Positions 24,545-32,439 of a stretch of 39,851 bases of DNA are shown in pieces. Every line of letters starts with the position of its first letter. The first letter of the stretch is position 1. A program made the position numbers and the translations under genes. The stretch comes from UBA3263 sp964528425 (lineage in GTDB: Bacteria; Bacteroidota; Bacteroidia; Bacteroidales; Muribaculaceae). Below the pieces are notes generated by a model. It saw only the letters and a list, made by a program, of their open reading frames with translations. It was not told the origin of the DNA and did no database searches. The stretch is from positions 1 to 39,851 of the forward strand of contig CAZGTD010000018.1 of NCBI GenBank assembly GCA_964528425.1, in the 5' to 3' direction.

Positions 24545-25677
24545 ATATTCCCATCAGCAAATTTCGCGATCTGGAAACGCCCTTTTATTTCTACGACCTC
24601 AAATTATTGAGGGCAACGTTGGAGAGAGTGCGCACGGCTGCCGGGAATATTCGGGTGCACTACGCCATAAAAGCCAATAATGACCCACAAATATTACAGA
24701 TAATTGCGTCTGCCGGCTTTGGCGCAGACTGCGTCAGTGGCGGAGAGATTGAAGCAGCGCTTCGCAGCGGCTTTCCTGCCGAAAAGATAGTATTTGCGGG
24801 AGTAGGAAAAACCGATAGCGAAATCCGCAAGTCCCTTAAAGCCGGTATAGGCTGCTTTAATGTTGAATCCATTCCGGAGCTAAGAGTTATTAACGAAATT
24901 GCCGGTGAAGTGAATATGGTTGCGCCGGTAGCACTTAGAGTGAATCCGAATATTGATGCACACACCCATGAGTATATCACTACCGGTCTGGAAGAGAATA
25001 AATTCGGCATAAATCTTGAACAATTAGATGAAGCTATATGCTTGGCTATGGATATGCCGAATATAAAGTTGATCGGGTTGCACTTCCATGTAGGGTCGCA
25101 AGTCCTTACAATGGAGCCATTCGTTCATCTATGCCACCGAATCAAAGAAATCGAGGCGGCATATCCGACAGTTGAATTCCAGATCATAAATGTTGGAGGC
25201 GGCCTCGGAATTGACTATGATAATCCGGATCTAAATCCGATTCCATATTTCGAGGCATATTTCGATGCGTTTAAGCAGAACCTTCAGCTTAAAGACGGAC
25301 AGGAGTTGCACTGCGAACTTGGACGGAGTATAGTAGGGCAATGCGGCAGTTTAATCAGCAAGGTTCTTTATGTGAAAGAGGGAACTAAAAAGAAATTCAT
25401 AGTCATAGATGCCGGAATGACTGAGCTGATTAGACCGGCTCTGTATGGCGCCCGACATCCTATACAGAATTTATCTTCTGCCGTTGACTCACCCAAAGAG
25501 CCCTACGATGTTGTTGGGCCTGTTTGCGAGTCAAGCGACGTTTTTGCTACGGATGAACTTTTACCGGTAACACACAGAGGAGATATTATTGCCATTCGAT
25601 GTGCCGGGGCCTATGGCGAGACAATGACATCAAATTATAACCTAAGAAAACTAAATTCAACTATTTATGAAGAGTAA
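24541..25677 (+). CDS. lysA: Diaminopimelate decarboxylase
   Basis: A 378-residue PLP enzyme making lysine from meso-diaminopimelate. The Schiff-base lysine is K44 in HYAIKANNDPQ. The phosphate-binding glycine loop is NVGGGLGIDYD, and CELGRSIVGQCG and GPVCESSDVF supply active-site residues from the facing subunit. The barrel and C-terminal beta domain are both complete, though the protein is shorter than the E. coli enzyme (420). It is translationally coupled to lysC, and the last codons overlap the next gene by 11 bases. Confidence 0.96.
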   Translation: MNIPISKFRDLETPFYFYDLKLLRATLERVRTAAGNIRVHYAIKANNDPQILQIIASAGFGADCVSGGEIEAALRSGFPAEKIVFAGVGKTDSEIRKSLKAGIGCFNVESIPELRVINEIAGEVNMVAPVALRVNPNIDAHTHEYITTGLEENKFGINLEQLDEAICLAMDMPNIKLIGLHFHVGSQVLTMEPFVHLCHRIKEIEAAYPTVEFQIINVGGGLGIDYDNPDLNPIPYFEAYFDAFKQNLQLKDGQELHCELGRSIVGQCGSLISKVLYVKEGTKKKFIVIDAGMTELIRPALYGARHPIQNLSSAVDSPKEPYDVVGPVCESSDVFATDELLPVTHRGDIIAIRCAGAYGETMTSNYNLRKLNSTIYEE

Positions 25678-26623
25678 TGCGGCAAAATGGATTTATATCC
25701 TCATTATTGCAGTAATTCTATTTCCAATCAGCTACGTTTCCGACTCAGCAGAACCGATTTCACCGGCGTTTGCATTGTTTTTAGGGCTGATTTTCGCTTT
25801 TACTTTCGAGAATCCGTTCCCAAAGTTCAATAAGAAGTGTTCTAAGTATCTGCTTCAGGCATCAGTCGTTGGTTACGGCTTTTCCATGAATCTGCAGGAA
25901 TCGTTAAAGTCCGGTGCTGAGGGTATGACCTTTACCGTTGTTTCGGTTGTGGGTGTTATGATTCTCGGCTTGATGCTTGGCTATTGGTTTCATTTAGACC
26001 GCAAAACAGCCTATCTGATTTCTTCAGGAACAGCAATTTGCGGTGGTTCAGCTATTGCAGCAGTTGGCCCTGTAGTCAGAGCAAACGAAAATGAAATGGC
26101 CGTTTCGTTAGGTGTTGTGTTTATCTTAAATGCAATAGCATTGTTTATCTTCCCTCCGCTTGGACATTTGGCAGACATGACCCAGACTCAGTTCGGTACC
26201 TGGGCCGCAATTGCAATTCACGATACATCATCAGTGGTCGGAGCAGGCGATGCGTATGGCCCTGAAGCCTTGAAAGTAGCCACGCTGATTAAACTTACCC
26301 GTGCGTTGTGGATTATTCCATTAGCTCTCGTAACGATGGTGATTTTCCGCGATAAAACGGCAAAAATTTCCATACCCTGGTTTATTTTCCTGTTCATCCT
26401 CGCAATGATTGTCAATACTTATGCCGGGCTCCCTGTTGCTTTCGGTAGCACTATGGCTTTCTGGGCCAAGAAAGGCATGGTTGTTACTCTATTTCTGATC
26501 GGTGCCTCACTTTCGCTCAAGAGTATCCGTGCCGTTGGAGCGAAACCACTGATTCTTGCCGTTCTCTTGTGGTTGGCAATCGGCATCAGCAGTTTCTTCG
26601 TAGTTATCAATACGATAGATTAA
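25667..26623 (+). CDS. YeiH-type integral membrane protein (UPF0324)
   Basis: A 318-residue membrane protein with about ten hydrophobic helices. It has the family blocks TAICGGSAIAAVGPVVRA and AIHDTSSVVGAG (at about 120-140 and 184-195), which mark the YeiH/UPF0324 family, often annotated as putative sulfate exporters; the substrate is not established. An N-terminal helix pair (WIYILIIAVILFPI, SPAFALFLGLIF) precedes them. It overlaps lysA by 11 bases and comEC begins six bases later, but I see no metabolic link to either. Confidence 0.9.
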   Translation: MKSNAAKWIYILIIAVILFPISYVSDSAEPISPAFALFLGLIFAFTFENPFPKFNKKCSKYLLQASVVGYGFSMNLQESLKSGAEGMTFTVVSVVGVMILGLMLGYWFHLDRKTAYLISSGTAICGGSAIAAVGPVVRANENEMAVSLGVVFILNAIALFIFPPLGHLADMTQTQFGTWAAIAIHDTSSVVGAGDAYGPEALKVATLIKLTRALWIIPLALVTMVIFRDKTAKISIPWFIFLFILAMIVNTYAGLPVAFGSTMAFWAKKGMVVTLFLIGASLSLKSIRAVGAKPLILAVLLWLAIGISSFFVVINTID

Positions 26624-26629
26624 AAATTA

Positions 26630-28210
26630 TTGATGGGGCGCGTGCCGCTGATAATTCCGTTTGCGGTTCTTGTTGCCATCATCCTTTTAGGCGACTCCTT
26701 TGGGTTCAGGACTCCTCAGGAGCCGCCTTCGTTTGGGCAATCGACCTGTTCGGGATATATTCTTTCAGTCAATGAAGCTCAAAGCAGCGGTTATCTGGCT
26801 GTTGCAGAAATCGATACCGTTAATCACCAGAGTGTGAGGCCCTTCAAGGCGCGTATACACCTTTTATTAAACCGAACCGAGCCGGTAGCAGGCGAACGCC
26901 TGAAATTCACATCAAGATTGATGCCTCTTCCACCCAAACCCGGTATTCCCGATGCAATTGATTTGATGGCAAATCTGCGCCGGCAAGGAGTCACGGCGTC
27001 TATCGTGGTTCCATCCGATAGTATAATTTACCTGCAACCAACGCATTCGCTGAGATACTATTGCGCACTGGCTAACAATGCAGCATTAAGCCGGCTAATG
27101 CGTAGCGGGCTTGATGATGCAACAGTTGATATACTTGCAGCCATCCTTCTGGGCCGAACGAGATTATTAACGACTGACACCCGCAATATCTACTCAGGTG
27201 CCGGATTATCGCATTTATTGGCACTTAGCGGTATGCATGTGGCGGTTATCGCAATGATAATATCGTTGGCACTTTGGCCTTTTTATTTCGGTCGCCACAT
27301 TAAAACCCGGCTAATATTGACTATATTAGCTCTCGCAGCCTATGCTGCCTTTACCGGCTTTATACCATCTGTAACCCGGGCGGTAATAATGTCTGCGGTT
27401 TATATGGGCGGCAGAATATTACAGAGAAAATCACCGCCGCTAAATTCTCTTTTTCTTGCCGCGATACTGATTTTGATTTGTAATCCGTCAGACTTATATT
27501 CCGCAGGGTTTCAAATGAGTTTTTCCGCAGTATTAGGCATTATTATTTTCTTTCCTTTGATTGATAGGGTAGACCGCAGGCATCATCCATGGCTTTATGC
27601 TGCTGTTTCTTATCCGGCTTTATCGCTGAGTGCTATGATTCTTACCGGCATTGTCTGCGCATATCATTTCCACACGTTTCCGCTTTATTTCCTTGCTGCC
27701 AATCTGATGGTTATTCCGCTGGTGCCTCTGGCAGTACTATCCGGTGTAGTAACCCTGCTATTTGAAATTCCTTTCTTGTCACAATATTTTGTCAATGCCA
27801 TTGACCATATTGCGACTTTGTGGGCTAACATGCCGGGAGCTACGGTTGTCAACCTATATCCGTCGGCATTAGAAACTATTATTCTTGTATGTGCCATTAC
27901 CTTCACTGGGGTGGCACTAAATAGCCGGAACCGGTTTATAATATATGAAGCACTGATAGTTTTAGTAGGAGTAGTAGTTATAATGACTGTGCGCCCCAAC
28001 ACGGTTTATCCTGAAAAAGAAATTTATTTTGTAACTGCGCCACGATACTCTATGACAATTAGTGCCGCAGATGGCGTATGCACCATTCTGACCACAACCA
28101 CGACCGAGGCTGACCTGAACGACATATTCGACCTATACTCGATAATTTTGCGCGACTTTATGGCCAAGCGTAATATCAAAACCTTGATTGTTAAGAATGA
28201 GCATGAATAA
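26630..28210 (+). CDS. ComEC/Rec2-family membrane protein (no metallo-hydrolase domain)
   Basis: A 526-residue multi-helix membrane protein. The Competence family signature GLSHLLALSGMH (192-203) is clear, preceded by a small OB-like region (residues 40-130). About eight helices follow, up to about residue 455. ComEC forms the inner-membrane channel for single-stranded DNA during transformation. Here the C-terminal metallo-beta-lactamase domain found in longer ComEC proteins is absent; only a tail of about 70 residues remains after the last helix. The N-terminus is also short. This may be a natural small form, since DNA uptake has not been shown for such proteins. Confidence 0.85.
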   Translation: MMGRVPLIIPFAVLVAIILLGDSFGFRTPQEPPSFGQSTCSGYILSVNEAQSSGYLAVAEIDTVNHQSVRPFKARIHLLLNRTEPVAGERLKFTSRLMPLPPKPGIPDAIDLMANLRRQGVTASIVVPSDSIIYLQPTHSLRYYCALANNAALSRLMRSGLDDATVDILAAILLGRTRLLTTDTRNIYSGAGLSHLLALSGMHVAVIAMIISLALWPFYFGRHIKTRLILTILALAAYAAFTGFIPSVTRAVIMSAVYMGGRILQRKSPPLNSLFLAAILILICNPSDLYSAGFQMSFSAVLGIIIFFPLIDRVDRRHHPWLYAAVSYPALSLSAMILTGIVCAYHFHTFPLYFLAANLMVIPLVPLAVLSGVVTLLFEIPFLSQYFVNAIDHIATLWANMPGATVVNLYPSALETIILVCAITFTGVALNSRNRFIIYEALIVLVGVVVIMTVRPNTVYPEKEIYFVTAPRYSMTISAADGVCTILTTTTTEADLNDIFDLYSIILRDFMAKRNIKTLIVKNEHE

Positions 28211-28364
28211 TAACGAGTTATTTGATGACGAGGAATTTCCGGTTTTCGACCTTTGGGGACCGGATACAGACACCACGGAACCGGACGATCTATTGGCAAG
28301 AATCATCACCGACGATGAAGAAGACTACGAAGATGAATATTTCGATTCCGACGAATTTGAATAG
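28197..28364 (+). CDS. Very acidic small protein (55 residues), unknown
   Basis: A short frame overlapping the comEC end by 14 bases encodes MSMNNNELFDDEEFPVFDLW followed by GPDTDTTEPDDLLARIITDD, then EEDYEDEYFDSDEFE. Nearly half of its residues are Asp or Glu and only one is basic (one Arg, no Lys), with aromatic residues set between acids (FPVFDLW, YEDEYF). The order of codons and the overlap with comEC (ATGAGCATGAATAA) suggest translational coupling. A second start at 28203 is possible. Such acid-rich proteins can imitate nucleic acid or act as flexible adaptors, but nothing shows a function. The rfbD promoter overlaps its last codons. Confidence 0.55.
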   Translation: MSMNNNELFDDEEFPVFDLWGPDTDTTEPDDLLARIITDDEEDYEDEYFDSDEFE

Positions 28365-28387
28365 GTCGGTAAATTTTCGTAACTTTG
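28356..28387 (+). promoter_or_regulatory. Promoter of rfbD-prfC
   Basis: TTTG (28356-28359), a 20-base spacer and TAACTTTG (28380-28387) match the consensus; the -33 box lies within the last codons of the small acidic gene. The ATG of rfbD follows 22 bases after the -7 box. Confidence 0.8.
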
Positions 28388-28409
28388 CCCTTGGAAAACT
28401 CAACTGATA

Positions 28410-29273
28410 ATGAATATTCTTATAACTGGGTCTAACGGACAACTCGGAACCGCACTGAAAAAAGTGCTACCTGAGAAGCTGGAAGCGAAATTCTATTTTG
28501 CAGAGCGCACCGAGCTGGATATTACCGATGCTGAATCGGTTGGCCGCTTTATTTCGGATAATGATATTTCGCATATTGTCAATTGTGCTGCCTTTACAAA
28601 CGTTGACCGAGCTGAGGACGATAAGTCGGCATGTTCGGCCGTAAACTCTCTCGGAGTTAAGAATCTTGCTATCGCGGCTGATAACTACGGAGCAAAGATT
28701 ATTCATATCTCTACGGATTATGTTTTCGACGGATGCTCCTATAAGCCGTATAAAGAAAGCGATAAAGTCAACCCGATATCGCATTACGGTGCTTCTAAAC
28801 GGGCAGGAGAAACGGCTTTGCTGGCTCTTGCACCCGAGAGCGTTATTCTCCGTACCTCATGGCTCTACTCACTTGACAGAGCTAACAATTTTGTGTCGCG
28901 AATAATTCAAAATGCTAAATCCGGCAGTCAGATCAAGGTAGTTGCCGATCAAATCGGCTCTCCAACCAATGCCTATGATCTGGCAGAAGCAATTGCGAAA
29001 ATTCTTGTAACTCCGCAGTGGTTTCCGGGCATATATCACTTCTGCGATGCGGGGGTTTGTTCACGCTACGATTTTGCAAAAGCGATAGTATACCTCGCCG
29101 GAATGGACAGCGTTGAAATCATTCCGATTACTACTGACACACTTTTTTCAAATCAGCCGACTGCAATGCGTCCGCATTTCAGTGTGCTTGACACATCGAA
29201 AATCCGCCTAACCTACGGCATAACAACTCCCCACTGGTTTGACTCTCTGAGCCGGTGTATATCACAACTCTGA
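28410..29273 (+). CDS. rfbD: dTDP-4-dehydrorhamnose reductase
   Basis: A 287-residue short-chain dehydrogenase-type enzyme making dTDP-L-rhamnose. The NAD(P)-binding loop is TGSNGQLG (6-13), and the catalytic residues are T102 (STDYVFDG), Y126 and K130 (YGASK), with GPQ-type downstream blocks VADQIGSPTNAYDLAEAI and AMRPHFSVLDTSKI that are family hallmarks. rfbA, rfbB and rfbC are not adjacent; in Bacteroidales rfbD is often outside that cluster. It has its own promoter and prfC begins three bases after it, so the two are likely co-transcribed without sharing a pathway. Confidence 0.95.
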   Translation: MNILITGSNGQLGTALKKVLPEKLEAKFYFAERTELDITDAESVGRFISDNDISHIVNCAAFTNVDRAEDDKSACSAVNSLGVKNLAIAADNYGAKIIHISTDYVFDGCSYKPYKESDKVNPISHYGASKRAGETALLALAPESVILRTSWLYSLDRANNFVSRIIQNAKSGSQIKVVADQIGSPTNAYDLAEAIAKILVTPQWFPGIYHFCDAGVCSRYDFAKAIVYLAGMDSVEIIPITTDTLFSNQPTAMRPHFSVLDTSKIRLTYGITTPHWFDSLSRCISQL

Positions 29274-29276
29274 CCT

Positions 29277-30857
29277 ATGGCAACTTTAGCTGAAGAAATT
29301 GACCGCCGTCGCACTTTTGCAATCATATCTCACCCTGACGCCGGTAAAACAACCCTGACTGAAAAACTGCTGCTTTTCGGCGGCGCAATTCATATTGCAG
29401 GCGCCGTAAAGAGCAACAAAATCAAGAAGACAGCGACGTCTGACTGGATGGAGATTGAGAAGCAGCGCGGTATATCAGTGGCTACCTCGGTAATGGGCTT
29501 CAACTATGGCGATTATAAAATCAATATTCTTGATACTCCCGGTCACCAGGATTTCGCTGAAGATACTTACCGGACGCTGACCGCAGTTGATTCGGTAATC
29601 ATAGTTGTTGACGTTGCTAAAGGCGTTGAACAGCAAACACGCCGACTGATGGAAGTTTGCCGCATGCGCAACACACCGGTAATCATCTTTGTGAACAAGC
29701 TCGACCGTGAAGGTCGTGACCCGTTTGAAATACTTGATGAGCTGGAGTCAGAGCTTAAAATTTCCGTGCGTCCTCTTTCATGGCCCATAAATATTGGGGC
29801 AAAGTTCAAAGGTGTGTATAACATCTACGAACATTCGCTCGACCTTTTTACACCAAACAAACAGAAAGTCAGCGAACGTGTAGAAATTGATAATATCAAC
29901 GACCCGCGGATTGATGAAGCCGTAGGCGAAACCGATGCCAAGAAACTACGCGATGACCTCGAACTGATTGAGGGTGTATATCCCGAGTTTAACGTTGAAG
30001 ATTATCGAGCCGGCTCGGTAGCCCCAGTATTCTTCGGCTCTGCGCTCAATACCTTTGGCGTAAAGGAGCTGCTCGACTGTTTTGTAAAGATAGCTCCGTC
30101 ACCCAAACCTATTGAAGCAGAGGAACGCAGGGTAGAACCGTCGGATGATCAGTTCAGCGGCTTTGTTTTTAAGATTCATGCCAATATGGACCCGAATCAT
30201 AGGTCATGCATAGCTTTCGTAAAGGTTTGTTCCGGAAAGTTCGAACGTAATGCCCCGTATCGTCATATCCGTTCCGGAAAGACGTTGCGCTTTGCCGCTC
30301 CCACTGCATTTATGGCCCAGAAAAAGAGCATTGTTGACGAGGCATATCCCGGCGATATAGTCGGTATTCCCGATACCGGAACCTTTAAAATCGGCGATAC
30401 TTTAACCCAAGGTGAAACTCTTCACTACAAGGGTTTGCCCAGCTTCTCGCCGGAGATGTTCAAATATATCGAAAACACCGACCCGATGAAGAGCAAACAG
30501 CTTGAAAAGGGTATTCAGCAATTGATGGATGAAGGTGTTGCGCAAATGTTTATAAATCAGTTCAATGGCCGCAAAATTATCGGTACAGTGGGCCAGCTTC
30601 AATTTGAGGTGATTCAATATCGTTTGCTGCATGAATATGGCGCGCAGTGCCGTTGGGAACCAATCTCACTCTATAAGGCATGCTGGATTGAAAGCGACAA
30701 TCAGGAAGCTTTGGCAGCTTTCAAAAAGCGCAAGCACCAGTTTATGGCTATTGACCGCGAAGGGCGCGACGTTTTTCTGGCCGACAGTAACTATGTATTG
30801 ACAATGGCCCGGCAGGATTTCCCGGAAATTAACTTCCACTTCTCTTCGGAATTCTAA
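29277..30857 (+). CDS. prfC: Peptide chain release factor 3
   Basis: A 526-residue GTPase that removes RF1/RF2 from the ribosome after termination. The P loop is HPDAGKTT (19-26), switch 2 is DTPGHQDF, and the base-specificity motif is NKLDRE. The SDWMEIEKQRGISVATSVM block is RF3-specific, distinguishing it from EF-G. Domains II and III follow, ending in FPEINFHFSSEF; length equals that of E. coli RF3 (529). The stop shares a base with the following ATG (TAATG), unusual for a translation factor and a secreted protein. Confidence 0.97.
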   Translation: MATLAEEIDRRRTFAIISHPDAGKTTLTEKLLLFGGAIHIAGAVKSNKIKKTATSDWMEIEKQRGISVATSVMGFNYGDYKINILDTPGHQDFAEDTYRTLTAVDSVIIVVDVAKGVEQQTRRLMEVCRMRNTPVIIFVNKLDREGRDPFEILDELESELKISVRPLSWPINIGAKFKGVYNIYEHSLDLFTPNKQKVSERVEIDNINDPRIDEAVGETDAKKLRDDLELIEGVYPEFNVEDYRAGSVAPVFFGSALNTFGVKELLDCFVKIAPSPKPIEAEERRVEPSDDQFSGFVFKIHANMDPNHRSCIAFVKVCSGKFERNAPYRHIRSGKTLRFAAPTAFMAQKKSIVDEAYPGDIVGIPDTGTFKIGDTLTQGETLHYKGLPSFSPEMFKYIENTDPMKSKQLEKGIQQLMDEGVAQMFINQFNGRKIIGTVGQLQFEVIQYRLLHEYGAQCRWEPISLYKACWIESDNQEALAAFKKRKHQFMAIDREGRDVFLADSNYVLTMARQDFPEINFHFSSEF

Positions 30858-31495
30858 TGAAGCGATTTATTCTCACAATACTTTCATTTACGGCATTAGT
30901 AGTTAATGCCGAAGTCTTTACATTTGACTTCAATAACCCTTCGACACTGAACCCGGCTGTAAATGCGCCCGCGCAGAAGGATTATATAAATCTAAATGGC
31001 AGGTCATTTACAAGCGGACCCGTCACTGCTGCTTTCTCAGCGTCGACCTATGGTAATACTCATGTAAGAATTTATCATTCTTACGATGCCGGTATAGACT
31101 TGCGACTTTACGACGGAGATGTGTTAACCGTGAGCGTACCCGACAATATGATATTGAAATCCATTAAGTTCACAATGTCGCTCAGTGGCAATGCATCGGG
31201 CTCTAACGATATCAATTTCATTTCCGATACCGGCGATTTTGTTTGGGAAGATGAGTGCTGGACACCGGATGTTGACTCTCCGGTCAGTTCGGTTGAGCTG
31301 ACCTCTGCCCGGCAAAGCCGTATATATACTATGAGTGTTGATGTTGAGGAGTCAACATCTATTACTGAACTCTCAGCTTGCGAGCCCGAGGTCAAGTATT
31401 TTACATTGTCCGGCATTCCGCTTATCACTCCTGCCGGTAGCGGAATATACTTTAAAGTATCGGGAAATAAGGTCGCTAAAATAATTGTGAAGTGA
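30857..31495 (+). CDS. Exported beta-rich protein with sorting-tail-like C-terminus
   Basis: A 212-residue protein I cannot place in a family. The signal peptide is MKRFILTILSFTALVVNA, cleaved before EVFTFDF. The middle (30-150) is strand-rich, of the form FDFNNPSTLNPA...LRLYDGDVLTVSVPDNMILKSIKFTM, as seen in small Bacteroidales secreted proteins. The last 35 residues (YFTLSGIPLITPAGSGIYFK...KIIVK) look like the C-terminal sorting tail of type IX secretion and resemble the tail of the vWA-type protein at 13808-15463. It is coupled to prfC by TAATG and to the following lipoprotein gene by a GTGA overlap. Function unknown. Confidence 0.65.
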   Translation: MKRFILTILSFTALVVNAEVFTFDFNNPSTLNPAVNAPAQKDYINLNGRSFTSGPVTAAFSASTYGNTHVRIYHSYDAGIDLRLYDGDVLTVSVPDNMILKSIKFTMSLSGNASGSNDINFISDTGDFVWEDECWTPDVDSPVSSVELTSARQSRIYTMSVDVEESTSITELSACEPEVKYFTLSGIPLITPAGSGIYFKVSGNKVAKIIVK

Positions 31496-32001
31496 GGTAT
31501 CGTATCGGTCTGATAATCTTGTTAATCTGCTCGTGTTCTCACAATGAGCCAGAATTGCCCGACCGAAGCAATGCTATAGACCGGAATAAGCAGGACACGA
31601 TTTCTGAAGTCAATCCAACTGATACTGTTATTTCCGCTCCGGGCGACACTATTCCTGCGCAACCGCCCACAACGGACGAACGACCACAAGGTGCTGTGAT
31701 TCCTGATGTTGACAAATTTTATTGCACTCCGTATGGTTCTGATGAATATAAGATTGAATTCTGGATTGCCAATTCCAAGGAGTGCGGCGTGAAAAGTGCA
31801 ACTATCTTCTATGGCACAGAACCTGATAAGTTAAAACCGGTAACAGCCGAGTTTTACGCGCGTAATGGCCATATTGTTGCCAATGTTACCGATATAAATG
31901 ACAACACTGACTATTATATGGGTTGTCGCATATATATGGTCGGGTGGTATTTCGATTCGAAATTGTGGTTATTTAGACATTCCGCGTCAGTTAATTTTTA
32001 A
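31492..32001 (+). CDS. Putative lipoprotein, unknown
   Basis: A 169-residue protein starting at GTG (31492), which overlaps the previous stop (GTGA). The N-terminus MRYRIGLIILLICSC gives a signal with likely lipid-modified C15. A Pro/Asp/Thr-rich linker follows (EVNPTDTVISAPGDTIPAQP), then a compact domain (about 70-169) with the pattern of a fibronectin-like beta fold: EFWIANSKECGVKSATIFYG and ANVTDINDNTDYYMGCRIYM. It may display the domain at the outer membrane. Its 3' end overlaps the convergent nrdG gene by 15 bases, and no terminator separates them. Confidence 0.6.
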   Translation: MRYRIGLIILLICSCSHNEPELPDRSNAIDRNKQDTISEVNPTDTVISAPGDTIPAQPPTTDERPQGAVIPDVDKFYCTPYGSDEYKIEFWIANSKECGVKSATIFYGTEPDKLKPVTAEFYARNGHIVANVTDINDNTDYYMGCRIYMVGWYFDSKLWLFRHSASVNF

Positions 32002-32439
32002 AATCCGCTGATTTGAAGAACCTCTAAAGGGTAAACTTGGGTCGCGCAAGTCCTCTATAAAAGGCCCGTCGACAAGAGTTTCAATTTCTGCCAATATTGG
32101 CCGGAGTTTTGATATTCTTTGGGCTTCTTCGAGAGTATATCCTGTATACAACCAGATAGATAGGCCAGCAGATTTCAAGCGTTTAATCAGATGCAATAAT
32201 GCCTCTGTATCGGGCGTTTGCAGCGGGTCCCCTCCGGTTAGGGTAACATTGAATTCATGGGAAATTACAATGTCGGCAAGTTCGTCGACATCGTAAATTG
32301 TGCCCGCATTAAAATCCCATGATGCGGGGTTATGGCATCCCGGGCAGCGATGCGTACAACCCGCCAGGTAAATTGAAGTGCGAAGTCCCGGGCCGTCGAC
32401 CGACGTGCCCGGAACTATCTGGAGAACATTCAGTGTCAT
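31987..32439 (-). CDS. nrdG: Anaerobic ribonucleotide reductase activating protein
   Basis: A 150-residue radical SAM enzyme. The [4Fe-4S] cysteines C28, C32 and C35 form the CxxxCxxC motif (GCTHRCPGCHNPASW), and the SAM-binding GGDP (TLTGGDPLQTPD) is intact. It makes the glycyl radical of NrdD in the cytosol under anoxic conditions. The ATG overlaps the nrdD stop by four bases (ATGA), so the pair is made in step. Confidence 0.97.
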   Translation of the reverse strand: MTLNVLQIVPGTSVDGPGLRTSIYLAGCTHRCPGCHNPASWDFNAGTIYDVDELADIVISHEFNVTLTGGDPLQTPDTEALLHLIKRLKSAGLSIWLYTGYTLEEAQRISKLRPILAEIETLVDGPFIEDLRDPSLPFRGSSNQRILKIN

